A stretch of 64,000 nt of DNA, from positions 1,952,837-2,016,836 of the forward strand of contig NZ_LN832559.1 in assembly GCF_900005615.1 (NCBI RefSeq), in the 5' to 3' direction. This document shows positions 28,398-37,142 of the stretch, piece by piece. Source of the stretch: Paracoccus aminovorans (GTDB taxonomy: Bacteria > Pseudomonadota > Alphaproteobacteria > Rhodobacterales > Rhodobacteraceae). Under the pieces are notes generated by a model. It was not told the DNA's origin. It ran no database searches and worked only from the letters and a program-made list of their open reading frames with translations. Numbering within the stretch: the stretch's first letter is position 1; every line of letters begins with the position of its first letter. The position numbers were made by a program, and so were the translations under genes.

Positions 28398-29075
28398 ATG
28401 TCCGTCCACCCTTTCCTTCCCGGGGTGGCGCCTTTCGGGCGGGCGCCGGCCCCCGCGGCACCGGAACCGACGGCGCCGATCCTGTCCGAAGCCTTCGACA
28501 CCCGACCCCTGGATGCGGCGGCGGCGGGCTTCGTGCTGGCCGCCTTGCCGCCCGGGCTGGTGCTCTGGGCGCAGGACCGGCTCAGCCGGGCCGAAACCGG
28601 CGCGCCCTTCCTGCCCGGCACCGGCCGGGCGCTGCTGCGGCTGGACCTGACCCGGCCCGCCGATGTGCTGGCGGCGCTGGAGGACGGGCTGCAGGGCCGC
28701 GCCCTGGCCGCGGTGGTGGGCGAAATCCATGGCAGCCCCGCGGCGCTGAGCTTTACCGCCAGCCGCCGCCTGGCCCTGCGCGCCGAGGCCGCCGGCCTGC
28801 CCTGCTGGCTGATCCGTCACGCCGCCCGCCCGGATGCCAGCGCGGCGCGGATGCGCTGGCGCCTGTCCGCCCTGCCCTCGGTGCCCGATCCCGACGACCC
28901 GCAGGCGCCGGGCGATCCGCGATGGCTGGCCGAACTGTTCCGGGCCCGGGGCCGGCCGGGCTCGACCTGGGTGGCGCACCATGACCGGGCGGCGGATCGT
29001 CTCGATTTTTCTGCCCCGCCTCGCGATCGAGAGCTGGCAGTGCCGGCGCGCCCGGCAAGGCGAGGCCTGGCCTGA
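28398..29075 (+). CDS. imuA: ImuA, translesion mutasome accessory protein (RecA-like fold)
   Basis: This 225-residue protein has the ImuA layout: the LSEAFDTRPLDAAAAGFVLA region, ALPPGLVLWAQDRLSRAETG, a LLRLDLTRPADVLAALEDGL helix pair and PAALSFTASRRLALRAEAAG, with ARMRWRLSALPS near the end. ImuA resembles a degenerate RecA/SulA fold and works with ImuB and DnaE2 in error-prone replication past DNA lesions. It is the first gene of an SOS operon directly behind the LexA box. Its last 95 bases overlap imuB in another frame. No Walker A motif is seen, as usual for this family. Confidence 0.88.
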   Translation: MSVHPFLPGVAPFGRAPAPAAPEPTAPILSEAFDTRPLDAAAAGFVLAALPPGLVLWAQDRLSRAETGAPFLPGTGRALLRLDLTRPADVLAALEDGLQGRALAAVVGEIHGSPAALSFTASRRLALRAEAAGLPCWLIRHAARPDASAARMRWRLSALPSVPDPDDPQAPGDPRWLAELFRARGRPGSTWVAHHDRAADRLDFSAPPRDRELAVPARPARRGLA

Positions 29076-30501
29076 CGATGTGCCGCTGGCGCTGGCCGCC
29101 CCCGGTCCGCATGGTCCGGTGATCCATGCCGCGAACCGCGCCGCCGAACTGGCCGGCGCCCGGATCGGCGCCCGCGCCGTGGACAGCCGCGCCATCTGCC
29201 CCGCCCTGCGCATCGAGCCGGCCGAGCCCGACCGCGATGCGGCACGGCTGGCGCGGCTGGCCTTCTGGGCGCGGCGCTGGGGGCCATGGAGCACCCCGGA
29301 CGGCGACGAGGGCATCGTTCTCGACATCACCGGCACCGCGCATCTGTTCGGCGGCGAGGCGGCGCTGCTGGCAGGGATCCAGGCCGGTTTCGCCCGCGCC
29401 GGCCTGACCGCCGGGCTGGCCCTGGCGCCGACGCGCGGCGCGGCCTGGGCGCTGGCCCGCTTCGCCCCCGGGCGTCCGATCTGCACCGATCCGCTGCCGG
29501 AGCTGGCGCCGCTGCCGGTCGCCGGGCTGCGGCTTTCGGGGGAAACCCTGTTGCTTCTGCGCCGGCTGGGGCTGAAGACCATCGGCGATCTGGCCGCGAT
29601 TCCGCGCCTGCCGCTGATGCGCCGCTTCGCCCGGGCCGCGCCCTCGGACAATCCGCTGATCCGGCTCGACCAGGCGCTGGGACGGCTGGCCGAACCGGTG
29701 CAGCCGCCCGAGCCCGCCGCGGAGTTTTTCGCCGAGGCCCGGCCGGCCGAGCCGGCGATGGCCGCCGCGGACTGGCTGCCGGGCCTGCTGGAAACGCTCT
29801 GCGCCCGGCTGGCGGCGGCGGATCGCGGCTGCCGGCGGCTGTGCCTGTCGGTGTTCCGCACCGATGGCGAGCGCCGCGACATCCATGTCGCCATGGCCGC
29901 GCCCGCCCGCGACCCGCGCCACCTGCTGCGGCTCTTCGACGGCCGGCTGGAGCGGCTGGACCCCGGCTATGGCTTCGACCTGATCCGCCTCGCCGCCGAG
30001 GCGGTCGAGCCGCTGGAGCCTGCCCAGCCCGGCCTCGACGGCACCGCGCCGCCGGGTCTGGCGCTGGCGCGGCTGGTGGACCGGCTGGCGGCGCGTTTCG
30101 GCAACGGCGCGATCAGCCGCCCCTTGCCGCGCGACAGCCATGTCCCCGAACGCGCCGAGACCCCCGGCGACCCGCTGGTCGCGGCCCCGCCCCCGCCCGC
30201 GCGTGCCGACCGCCCGATCCGGCTGCTGACCCCGCCCGAGGAGATTCGCGTGCTCTACGCCATCCCCGAAGGCCCGCCGGCGCGCTTCGTCTGGCGCCGC
30301 CAGACCCTGCGGGTCGCCCGCCACGCCGGGCCCGAGCGCATCGCCCCCGAATGGTGGCAGGACCGGCCCGGGACCCGGCTGCGCGACTATTTCCGGGTCG
30401 AGGACGACTCGGGCCTGCGGCTGTGGATCTATCGCGAGGGGCTGGCCCATGACGGGCGCGGCGGCCCGCCGCGCTGGTTCCTGCACGGGATCTTTGCCTG
30501 A
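28981..30501 (+). CDS. imuB: ImuB, catalytically inactive Y-family polymerase homologue
   Basis: The 506-residue protein starts MTGRRIVSIFLPRLAIESWQ. It has the Y-family core (AANRAAELAGARIGARAVDS, DEGIVLDITGTAHLFGGEAA, LTAGLALAPTRGAAWALARF) and a helix-hairpin-helix GLRLSGETLLLLRRLGLKTI. The first strand carries SIFLPRL where active enzymes have an acidic residue, so the metal site is incomplete, as known for ImuB. ImuB bridges the beta clamp, ImuA and DnaE2. The start at 28981 lies inside imuA. Later starts would remove the first conserved strand, so I keep the long overlap. The stop shares one base with the dnaE2 start. Confidence 0.92.
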   Translation: MTGRRIVSIFLPRLAIESWQCRRARQGEAWPDDVPLALAAPGPHGPVIHAANRAAELAGARIGARAVDSRAICPALRIEPAEPDRDAARLARLAFWARRWGPWSTPDGDEGIVLDITGTAHLFGGEAALLAGIQAGFARAGLTAGLALAPTRGAAWALARFAPGRPICTDPLPELAPLPVAGLRLSGETLLLLRRLGLKTIGDLAAIPRLPLMRRFARAAPSDNPLIRLDQALGRLAEPVQPPEPAAEFFAEARPAEPAMAAADWLPGLLETLCARLAAADRGCRRLCLSVFRTDGERRDIHVAMAAPARDPRHLLRLFDGRLERLDPGYGFDLIRLAAEAVEPLEPAQPGLDGTAPPGLALARLVDRLAARFGNGAISRPLPRDSHVPERAETPGDPLVAAPPPPARADRPIRLLTPPEEIRVLYAIPEGPPARFVWRRQTLRVARHAGPERIAPEWWQDRPGTRLRDYFRVEDDSGLRLWIYREGLAHDGRGGPPRWFLHGIFA

Positions 30502-33500
30502 TGCCCGACCATCACCCCCGCAACCCCGATCTTCTGCCCGAGGTGCAGGCGCCGAACCCGCCCGCCGATTACGTCGAGTTGGCGGTGACCAGCGCCTTCA
30601 GCTTCCAGCACGGCGCCTCGCATCCGCGCGAACTGGCGCTGGCGGCGCATCTCTTGGGCTATGACGCGGTGGGAATCGCCGATCTGAACAGTCTCGCCGG
30701 GGTGGTGCGGCTGCATGCGACGGCCAGGAAGCTGCACCTGCGCCCGGTGATCGGCGCCCGGATCGTGCTGGCCTGCGGCACCGCCTTCCTGGCCTATCCG
30801 ACCGACCGCGCCGCCTATGGCCGGCTGGCCGCGCTGATCACCAAGGGGCGGCGCGCGGATCTGGACGGGAAATGGCAAAAAAAGGGGCGCTGCGACCTGA
30901 GCCTCGACGACCTGGCCGCCCATGCCGAGGGGCTGCGGCTGATCTGGCTGCCGGGCGAGGATCTGGCGCCCCTGCCCGGCCTGGCCGCGCGCCTGCCGCA
31001 GCTGTCCCATGTCGCGGCAAGCTGGCTCTATCGCGGCGACGACCGGGCGCGGATCAACCGTCTGGACCGGGCGGCGCGGGCGGCGGGGCTGTCGATCGTC
31101 GCGGTGAACGACGTGCATTACCACGCGCCCGACCGCCGGCCGCTTCAGGACGTGATGACCTGCATCCGCGAAGGCACCACCATCGCCCGCGCCGGCCTGC
31201 TGCTGGCGCAGAACGCCGAGCGCCACCTGAAGCCGCCGGCCGAGATGGTCCGCCTGTTCTCCGACTGGCCCCATGCCATCCGCGCCACCCGCGAGATCGC
31301 CGACAGCTGCCGTTTCTCGCTGGACCAGCTGCAATACGAATACCCGTGCGAAAGCGTGCCGGCGGGGCTGACGCCGCAGCAGCATCTGGAAAACCTGACC
31401 TGGCAGGGTGCGGCCTGGCGCTATCCTGCGGGCGTGCCGGAAAAGGTCCGCGCCACGCTGGAAAAGGAACTGGCGCTGATCGGCGACAAGAAGATCGCGC
31501 AATATTTCCTGACCATCCACGACATCGTGCGTTTTGCCGAAAGCCGGGCGATCCTGCACCAGGGCCGCGGCTCGGCGGCGAATTCCGCGGTCTGCTATGT
31601 GCTGGGCATCACCCCGGTCGATCCCAACGTCCACGAATTGCTGTTCGAGCGCTTCATCAGCCAGAACCGCCAGGAACCGCCCGACATCGACGTCGATTTC
31701 GAGCATGAGCGGCGCGAGGAGGTCATTCAGCACATCTACGACACCTACGGTCGCGACCATGCCGGGCTTTGCGCCACGGTGATCCACTATCGCCCGCGCA
31801 GCGCCATCCGCGAGGTCGGCAAGGTCATGGGCCTGTCCGAGGACGTGACCTCGGCGCTGGCCGATACGGTCTGGGGCAGCTGGGGCGACAGCATGAAGGC
31901 TGCCTCGACCGACCAGGCGGGCTTGGACCTGGCCGATCCGCTGATGCGGCGCACGGTGAAGCTGGCCGAGGAAATGATCGGCATGCCGCGCCACCTGTCC
32001 CAGCATGTCGGCGGCTTCATCCTGACCGAGGGGCCGCTGTCGGAAACCGTGCCCATCGGCAATGCCGCCATGCCGGATCGCAGCTTCATCGAATGGGACA
32101 AGGACGACATCGACGAATTGCGCATCCTCAAGGTCGACGTGCTGGCGCTGGGGATGCTGACCTGCATCCGCAAATGCTTTGCGCTGATCGAGGCGCATTA
32201 CCATAAGACATGGACGCTGGCCAATATCCCGCATTGCGACAAGACCTATGCGATGCTGCAACGGGGCGACAGCATCGGCACCTTCCAGGTGGAAAGCCGG
32301 GCGCAGATGGCGATGCTGCCGCGGCTGAAGCCCAAGGAGTTCTACGACCTGGTGATCCAGGTCGCCATCGTCCGTCCCGGCCCGATCCAGGGCAACATGG
32401 TCCACCCCTATCTGCGCCGCCGGGCCGGGCTGGAAAAGCCCGACTATCCCGGCCCCCGGGACGGCAACCCGGACGAGCTGAAGAACATCCTGTTCCGCAC
32501 CGAAGGCGTGCCGATCTTTCAGGAACAGGCGATGAAGATCGCCATGGTCGCGGCGCAATTCACCCCGCATGAGGTGGACGAGCTGCGCAAGGCCATGGCC
32601 ACCTTCCGCTCGCGCGGGACCATCGGGGCGCTTGAGGACAAGATGGTAGGCCGCATGGTAGAACGCGGCTACGACCGCGATTTCGCCGAGCGCTGCTTCA
32701 ACCAGATCAAGGGTTTCGGCGATTACGGCTTTCCCGAAAGCCATGCGGCGGCCTTTGCGCATCTGGCCTATGTCTCGGCCTGGCTGAAATGCCACTATCC
32801 GGCCGCCTTCGCGGCGGCGCTGCTGAACAGCCAGCCGATGGGCTTCTACGCGCCCGCCCAGATCGTGCGCGACGCCCGCGACCATGGCGTGACCGTGCGG
32901 CCGGCGGATGTGAACATCAGCGACTGGGACAATAGGCTGGAAGCCTGCGACGGCGGTTTCGCCATGCGCCTGGGCCTGCGCCAGATCGACGGGCTGTCCG
33001 AGCCGCTGGCGCGGCGCATCAAGCAGGCGCGGGACGACCCCGATGCCGGGCCCTATGCCGATCTGGCCGATCTCAAGACCCGGGCCCGGCTCGACGCCCG
33101 GGCCGTCCGGCTGATCGCGGCGGCGGACGCCCTGCGCTCGATGGGGCTGGACCGGCGGGCGGGGCTGTGGCAGGCGCGGGCGCTGCGCGACGCGCCGGAA
33201 CTGCCGCTGTTCGGGCGCCGGGACGAGGGCGCCGAGCCCGCCGTCGCCCTGCCGGCCATGCCGCTGGCCGAGCATGTCACCGCCGATTACCAGACGCTGC
33301 GCCTGTCGCTGAAGGCCCATCCCATGGCCTTCCTGCGCCGCTCGATGCAGGCCCAGGGCTATGTCAGCGCCGCCGGCCTGGCGCAGCTGCCGAACCGGGC
33401 CCAGCTGCGCATGGCCGGCATCGTGCTGGTGCGCCAGCGTCCCGGCAGCGCCAACGGCGTCTGCTTCATCACCCTGGAGGACGAGACCGGGGTGGCGAAC

Positions 33501-33743
33501 CTGGTGCTGTGGCGGGACACTTTCGCCGCCTTCCGCAAGGTGGCGATGACCGCGCGGCTGCTGGAGGTGCGGGGCCAGGTCCAGCGCGCCGAGGGCGTGA
33601 CCCATATGGTGGCGCATTGGCTGGGCGACCGTTCGGAGGCGCTGCTGCGCCTGGCAGGCGAAGCGACGCCGGACCTGCCCGCCCCGCGCGCCGGCCATCC
33701 GCGCCGGGTCAGGCTGCTGCCCGGATCGCGCGACTTCCACTAG
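30501..33743 (+). CDS. dnaE2: Error-prone DNA polymerase DnaE2
   Basis: The 1080-residue polymerase has an N-terminal PHP domain (VELAVTSAFSFQHGASHPRE, GYDAVGIADLNSLAGVVRLH), the catalytic PDIDVDFE near residues 394-401, the palm/fingers blocks GRGSAANSAVCYVLGI and DFAERCFNQIKGFGDYGFPE, and a C-terminal OB-fold (GIVLVRQRPGSANGVCFITL). DnaE2 extends past lesions together with ImuA and ImuB. Length is typical (about 1050-1100). It is third in the SOS operon with a one-base overlap to imuB. Confidence 0.95.
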   Translation: MPDHHPRNPDLLPEVQAPNPPADYVELAVTSAFSFQHGASHPRELALAAHLLGYDAVGIADLNSLAGVVRLHATARKLHLRPVIGARIVLACGTAFLAYPTDRAAYGRLAALITKGRRADLDGKWQKKGRCDLSLDDLAAHAEGLRLIWLPGEDLAPLPGLAARLPQLSHVAASWLYRGDDRARINRLDRAARAAGLSIVAVNDVHYHAPDRRPLQDVMTCIREGTTIARAGLLLAQNAERHLKPPAEMVRLFSDWPHAIRATREIADSCRFSLDQLQYEYPCESVPAGLTPQQHLENLTWQGAAWRYPAGVPEKVRATLEKELALIGDKKIAQYFLTIHDIVRFAESRAILHQGRGSAANSAVCYVLGITPVDPNVHELLFERFISQNRQEPPDIDVDFEHERREEVIQHIYDTYGRDHAGLCATVIHYRPRSAIREVGKVMGLSEDVTSALADTVWGSWGDSMKAASTDQAGLDLADPLMRRTVKLAEEMIGMPRHLSQHVGGFILTEGPLSETVPIGNAAMPDRSFIEWDKDDIDELRILKVDVLALGMLTCIRKCFALIEAHYHKTWTLANIPHCDKTYAMLQRGDSIGTFQVESRAQMAMLPRLKPKEFYDLVIQVAIVRPGPIQGNMVHPYLRRRAGLEKPDYPGPRDGNPDELKNILFRTEGVPIFQEQAMKIAMVAAQFTPHEVDELRKAMATFRSRGTIGALEDKMVGRMVERGYDRDFAERCFNQIKGFGDYGFPESHAAAFAHLAYVSAWLKCHYPAAFAAALLNSQPMGFYAPAQIVRDARDHGVTVRPADVNISDWDNRLEACDGGFAMRLGLRQIDGLSEPLARRIKQARDDPDAGPYADLADLKTRARLDARAVRLIAAADALRSMGLDRRAGLWQARALRDAPELPLFGRRDEGAEPAVALPAMPLAEHVTADYQTLRLSLKAHPMAFLRRSMQAQGYVSAAGLAQLPNRAQLRMAGIVLVRQRPGSANGVCFITLEDETGVANLVLWRDTFAAFRKVAMTARLLEVRGQVQRAEGVTHMVAHWLGDRSEALLRLAGEATPDLPAPRAGHPRRVRLLPGSRDFH

Positions 33744-34241
33744 CTGTTTGATCCGCCGGCTTGCTGCTTTGCCTCTTTCGCGAAGGGCTGGACGGATGCC
33801 CTATGGGCCCAGTTCGTCATGGAAACGCCGCGACCACGCAGGCCATCCAAGCAAGCGATACGGCGATCGGCGCTTCGCCGGCGGCGCTGCGCCGCGAATT
33901 GAGGATGGCCCCGGACCGCGGCGAAGGGGCGAAAGCGTCAGGCAGCCGAGACCATGAAGACGGGGCCGAAAAACCTCACTCAGCCGCGCCAGGCGGGAAG
34001 GAGGACGCCGTGGCCGCAGCGTTCAGGCGCCATAGGCTGCTGCCGCTGGGCGGCGCTTCGCTTGCCTCTACGCCCTGCCCTCTATGCCCTGCAGCCGTCT
34101 CTTCCGCGTTCGACACGCGCGGCCTTGCACTGCTGCCTGCCGCGCCAGGGCAGCTATGCCGGGACCCGGCCGCAGCGCGCAGAACGCTTGGATGCCGCTG
34201 CATCCGCAGGTGCGATCAGCATGCCTCTGCCCATTTCCAGA
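33744..34241. other. Gene-poor stretch after dnaE2
   Basis: These 498 bases show no recognisable gene on either strand and no clear terminator after dnaE2. The open frames are short and of GC-driven composition. The region forms the left boundary between the core genome and the insertion-sequence island. Confidence 0.5.
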
Positions 34242-34385
34242 GGCCAGGTCCGTTAAGGTGGTGTAATTTCCCGGATGGCCTGAGGGCATGATCAGGCGGC
34301 TTTCGTTGTGATGCTGAGAATGGGGTCGATCTCCTCCTTGTCGATCTGGGCGAAGGCCTCGACCATCATGTAGCGGCTGGCGGGG
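34242..34385 (-). mobile_element. IS256-like 3' remnant (transposase C-terminus and end)
   Basis: On the minus strand the last 31 codons of a truncated transposase are readable (SRYMMVEAFAQIDKEEIDPI ... TTKAA, stop at 34292-34294), followed by a 47-bp end reading GGTCCGTTAAGGTGGTGTAA on the plus strand. The RYM..E.. tail and a CCGTTAA...GTGTAA end resemble IS256-family elements. The rest was removed where the IS3 fragment begins. The family assignment is tentative. Confidence 0.5.
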
Positions 34386-34556
34386 TGGACCTGTCACGTA
34401 TTTGTGCCGCTTCGATTGCTCGTTTAAGCCACCTTACGTTCAAAAGCGACCGGGCTTTTCCAGCCCAATGCTGAGTGCCGTCGACGCGGATTGTAAAAGC
34501 CGTTGATGTATTCGAAGATCGCCATCTCATCGTGCCGCCGGGTTACCCATGACCAC
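34386..34556 (-). mobile_element. IS3-family fragment 1 (right end only)
   Basis: These 171 bases are nearly identical (two differences seen) to 41178-41348. They begin at the IS end TGGACCTGTCACGTATTTG and contain the last codons of the orfB transposase on the minus strand (...NPRRRHSALGWK...). The element is cut at 34556 by the left end of the IS5-family insertion. Confidence 0.88.
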
Positions 34557-35607
34557 GGCACTGTTGCACAAATCCTGTCATGGATTCATCTGATGAAACC
34601 CGTACGGTAGCTGGTCTGCATGAGCCGACCCGCATCCCCGACATACAGAACCCGGAACTGGCCAGCCTACAATGAAGCGCTCAAGCGCCGGGGTTCGCTG
34701 ACGATCTGGTTCGACCCCGAGATGAGCTGGGATGCCGCGCCGACAGGCAGGCGTGGCCGCCAGCAGACCTACAGCGATGCCGCCATTCAGACGTGTCTTT
34801 CGATGAAGGTGCTCTTCGGCATGGCGCTCAGGCAGACGACTGGTTTCGTCGAGAGCCTGCTGCAGTTGGTTGGTCTCGACTGGACGGTGCCTGACTTCAG
34901 CACCCTGTCCCGTCGCCAGAAGACCCTGGCTGTGAACATACCGTATCGCGGGTCCAAGGGGCCGCTGCACCTGCTGATCGACAGCACTGGCATCAAGGTC
35001 GAGGGCGAAGGCGAGTGGCACGCCCGCAAGCATGGCGGCCCGAAACGGCGCGTCTGGCGCAAGATCCATCTGGGGATTGATGAGGAAACGCTGGAGGTTC
35101 GGGCGGTGGAGATCACAGGGAGCCACATCGGCGATGCGCCGGTGTTACCCGACCTGCTCAAACAGATCCCGGCGCACGAGCAGATCGGCCGCGTCACAGC
35201 AGACGGCGCCTACGACACCCGCAAATGCCACGATGCCATCGCTGACCGCGGCGCCGACGCTGTCATTCCGCCCCGCAAGAACGCCAAACCCTGGAAGACA
35301 GTCGCCGCCGGCGCGGGCGCACGAAACGAGGCTCTGCGGGCATCGAAATACCTCGGTCGTGCCCTCTGGCGACGATGGAGTGGATACCACCCCCGAAGCC
35401 GCGTCGAGACGAAGATGCACTGTGTGAAACTGCTGGGTCAGCGCCTCATGGCACGGGACTTTGACCGACAGGTCGCCGAGCTTCAGGTCCGTATCGCTAT
35501 TCTGAACCGTTACACCGCGCTTGGCACCCCCGTCACAGAGGCCGTGGGATAGATCTGTCCGGGGAAAGGGGAAATCCGGCCATCAACTCTTTGGTGCAAC
35601 AGAGTCC
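34557..35607 (+). mobile_element. Complete IS5-family (IS903-group-like) insertion sequence
   Basis: This 1.05-kb element has inverted ends, GGCACTGTTGCACAAA on the left and GGACTCTGTTGCACCAAA (read on the minus strand) on the right, around one transposase gene. Bases flanking the two ends (CATGACCAC and TATCCCGGT) do not match, so no target duplication remains. That implies later deletion or recombination next to it. Confidence 0.88.
34620..35552 (+). CDS. IS5-family DDE transposase
   Basis: The 310-residue transposase has the full catalytic triad: D121 in LLIDSTGIK, D195 in VTADGAYDTR and E263 in HPRSRVETKMH, with the YxxxK-like spacing of the IS5 group. The N-terminal RTRNWPAYNEALKRRGSLTI is the usual DNA-binding start. 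Length and reading frame look intact, so it may be active. It sits 63 bp inside the left end of its element. Confidence 0.95.
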   Translation: MSRPASPTYRTRNWPAYNEALKRRGSLTIWFDPEMSWDAAPTGRRGRQQTYSDAAIQTCLSMKVLFGMALRQTTGFVESLLQLVGLDWTVPDFSTLSRRQKTLAVNIPYRGSKGPLHLLIDSTGIKVEGEGEWHARKHGGPKRRVWRKIHLGIDEETLEVRAVEITGSHIGDAPVLPDLLKQIPAHEQIGRVTADGAYDTRKCHDAIADRGADAVIPPRKNAKPWKTVAAGAGARNEALRASKYLGRALWRRWSGYHPRSRVETKMHCVKLLGQRLMARDFDRQVAELQVRIAILNRYTALGTPVTEAVG

Positions 35608-35711
35608 TATCCCGGTCAAAACAGGGGCGAGCCACGGGTAGCAAGTCGCAGGAGAAGTCTTTGGCACCGTGGAATAAATGGAGGGGACCCGCTTGCGGGG
35701 AGCGGGCCGTT

Positions 35712-36026
35712 TTATGCCGCGAAAGGCCGGAGAGTTTTCTTGCGCCGCGCGAGGGCAACGCCCTTAGCAACCTTCTTCCTAAGATGAGACGCGGCGGCAG
35801 CCGCGCCGGCCCGGAGGCGAACGCGCTTCCACATTGCGCTGTAGAGAGCCGGAGGGCCGCCAGTGACAATGCCCCGGCGCTTTAGCGTCGGGACCGCGAT
35901 TTCTAATAGGCGACAGCCATGCGTTATGGGATTGAAGCCGAATGGCGGAAACGCGCCATAGGCGTGGTTCCGGCGCAGCCGAAAGCCCGGCCCGAAGGGC
36001 AACGCACAAACCTTTCCCATCGTCAT
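35712..36026 (-). CDS. Possible small basic protein (uncertain)
   Basis: A 104-codon minus-strand frame, divergent from the toxin-antitoxin promoter, would give a basic protein with PFGFNPITHGCRLLEIAVPT in the middle and a Lys/Arg/Ala-rich tail (ASHLRKKVAKGVALARRKKT). I recognise no family. The start has no good ribosome site. The stretch has lower GC than the core genome, and the frame is not simply a mirror of a plus-strand gene, which is the only support for it. Confidence 0.3.
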   Translation of the reverse strand: MTMGKVCALPFGPGFRLRRNHAYGAFPPFGFNPITHGCRLLEIAVPTLKRRGIVTGGPPALYSAMWKRVRLRAGAAAAASHLRKKVAKGVALARRKKTLRPFAA

Positions 36027-36031
36027 TCGTA

Positions 36032-36060
36032 TTGACAGTGTGGATACAAACGCCCATATT
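36032..36060 (+). promoter_or_regulatory. Promoter of the toxin-antitoxin operon
   Basis: A perfect -35 TTGACA (36032-36037), a 17-bp spacer and a -10 CATATT (36055-36060) precede the antitoxin ATG at 36067. Transcription would begin at or beside the ATG, implying a leaderless or nearly leaderless message. The flanking GTAT...ATAC dyad (36029-36047) could be the autoregulatory operator. Confidence 0.65.
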
Positions 36061-36066
36061 CCGGTC

Positions 36067-36408
36067 ATGGCAAAAACACGTCTCGCTCCCTCCGAATCTT
36101 CCCGCTCTGCGGCCGCTGCCGTCGCGGCGCGCGCCTCTGCGGCTGACGCCAAGGGCAGCATCAACTTGCGTATCGAAACCGACACCCGCCAGCTCATCGA
36201 CGATGCGGCGGCAGTCCTCGGCAAGACGCGCACCGAGTTCATGGTGGAAAGCGCACGGCGGCAAGCGGTGGATGTGCTGCTTGACCAGCGTTTGTTCACG
36301 CTAGACTCCGAACGCTACGACGCCTTCATGCAGGCGCTCGACAACCCGCCTGCGCCGGGACCGAAGCTCAAGGCGTTGCTGCGCCGGACCCCGGCATGGC
36401 AGAAATAG
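36067..36408 (+). CDS. DUF1778-type antitoxin (TacA-like, ribbon-helix-helix)
   Basis: The 113-residue protein has the TacA/DUF1778 core: GSINLRIETDTRQLIDDAAA (the DNA-binding ribbon and first helix), LGKTRTEFMVESARRQAVDV, then a C-terminal toxin-binding segment LFTLDSERYDAFMQALDNPP ending near PKLKALL. These antitoxins neutralise GNAT acetyltransferase toxins and repress their own operon. ATG 36067 is chosen because the promoter leaves no room for the GTG at 36040. It overlaps the toxin gene by 13 bp. Confidence 0.9.
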   Translation: MAKTRLAPSESSRSAAAAVAARASAADAKGSINLRIETDTRQLIDDAAAVLGKTRTEFMVESARRQAVDVLLDQRLFTLDSERYDAFMQALDNPPAPGPKLKALLRRTPAWQK

Positions 36409-36926
36409 TCGATACGCCGGACCACCCCGAATTGCCGCTGTCTGCCCCTGTTCCCCTAACTGCCGAGCATGATCTTTCGGCGTTCGACTGCGGCGAGCCT
36501 GCACTTAATGACTGGCTGCGGCACCGGGCTTTGAAGAACGAAAGCCGGTTCTCGCGCACCTATGTCGTGTGCGCTGGCAATCGTGTCGTCGGCTATTTCT
36601 GTATCTCGGCCGGATCGGTTGAACGCAACGCGGCTCCCGGCAAGGTGCGGCGTAACGCGCCCGACCTGATTCCGGTTTCGATTATCGGGCGGCTCGCCGT
36701 TAGCCTCGACCATGCGGGCAAGGGCCTCGGTGCGGACCTTTTGTCGGACGCGCTGCGGCGGATTGCAGTCGCGTCGCAAAGCATCGGCATAGGGGCCGTG
36801 CTTGTCCAAGCGAAGGATGAAGCGGCCAAACGCTTCTATCTGCGCTGCGCGGAGTTCATAGAGTATCCCGAGGACAGCCGGACGCTATTCCTGCCCATCG
36901 AAACCGTTGTCGCGGGTTTTGATTAG
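36396..36926 (+). CDS. GNAT acetyltransferase toxin (TacT-like)
   Basis: This 176-residue GNAT protein fits the TacT/AtaT toxin group, which acetylates charged tRNAs and stops translation. It has AEHDLSAFDCGEPALNDWLR, SRTYVVCAGNRVVGYFCISA, then the acetyl-CoA site IGRLAVSLDHAGKGLGADLL and a C-terminal AKRFYLRCAEFIEYPED with the conserved Tyr. It is complete and immediately follows its antitoxin, so the module looks functional despite the surrounding wreckage. Toxicity is inferred from family and pairing. Confidence 0.9.
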   Translation: MAEIVDTPDHPELPLSAPVPLTAEHDLSAFDCGEPALNDWLRHRALKNESRFSRTYVVCAGNRVVGYFCISAGSVERNAAPGKVRRNAPDLIPVSIIGRLAVSLDHAGKGLGADLLSDALRRIAVASQSIGIGAVLVQAKDEAAKRFYLRCAEFIEYPEDSRTLFLPIETVVAGFD

Positions 36927-37142
36927 GTTGATGCGGCCGACCTTGAGGATAGCCAACGAAGCGCCGTGACGGTATAATCCTGTTTCATCCAGCACATTCA
37001 CCGAGTCGATGCCAAACTGCCGGCAGTTGCCGTCTCCAGCGATAGATGGCGAAATGTCGAGCTTCCTCGCCAGCCCGAAAAGCTCAACAATTTCAAGATC
37101 GAACTTTTCTGACGGTAGGCTTGACGGTATCTCGACATGCAA
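36885..37142 (-). CDS. Possible small protein converging on the toxin gene (uncertain)
   Basis: An 85-codon minus-strand frame (KFDLEIVELFGLARKLDISP ... GRINLIKTRDNGF) has less biased composition than the GC-driven frames elsewhere, but it has no ribosome site, no known domain, and contains three of the TGACGGTA boxes. Its 3' end overlaps the end of the toxin gene. It may be a chance frame in lower-GC DNA. Confidence 0.25.
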   Translation of the reverse strand: MHVEIPSSLPSEKFDLEIVELFGLARKLDISPSIAGDGNCRQFGIDSVNVLDETGLYRHGASLAILKVGRINLIKTRDNGFDGQE

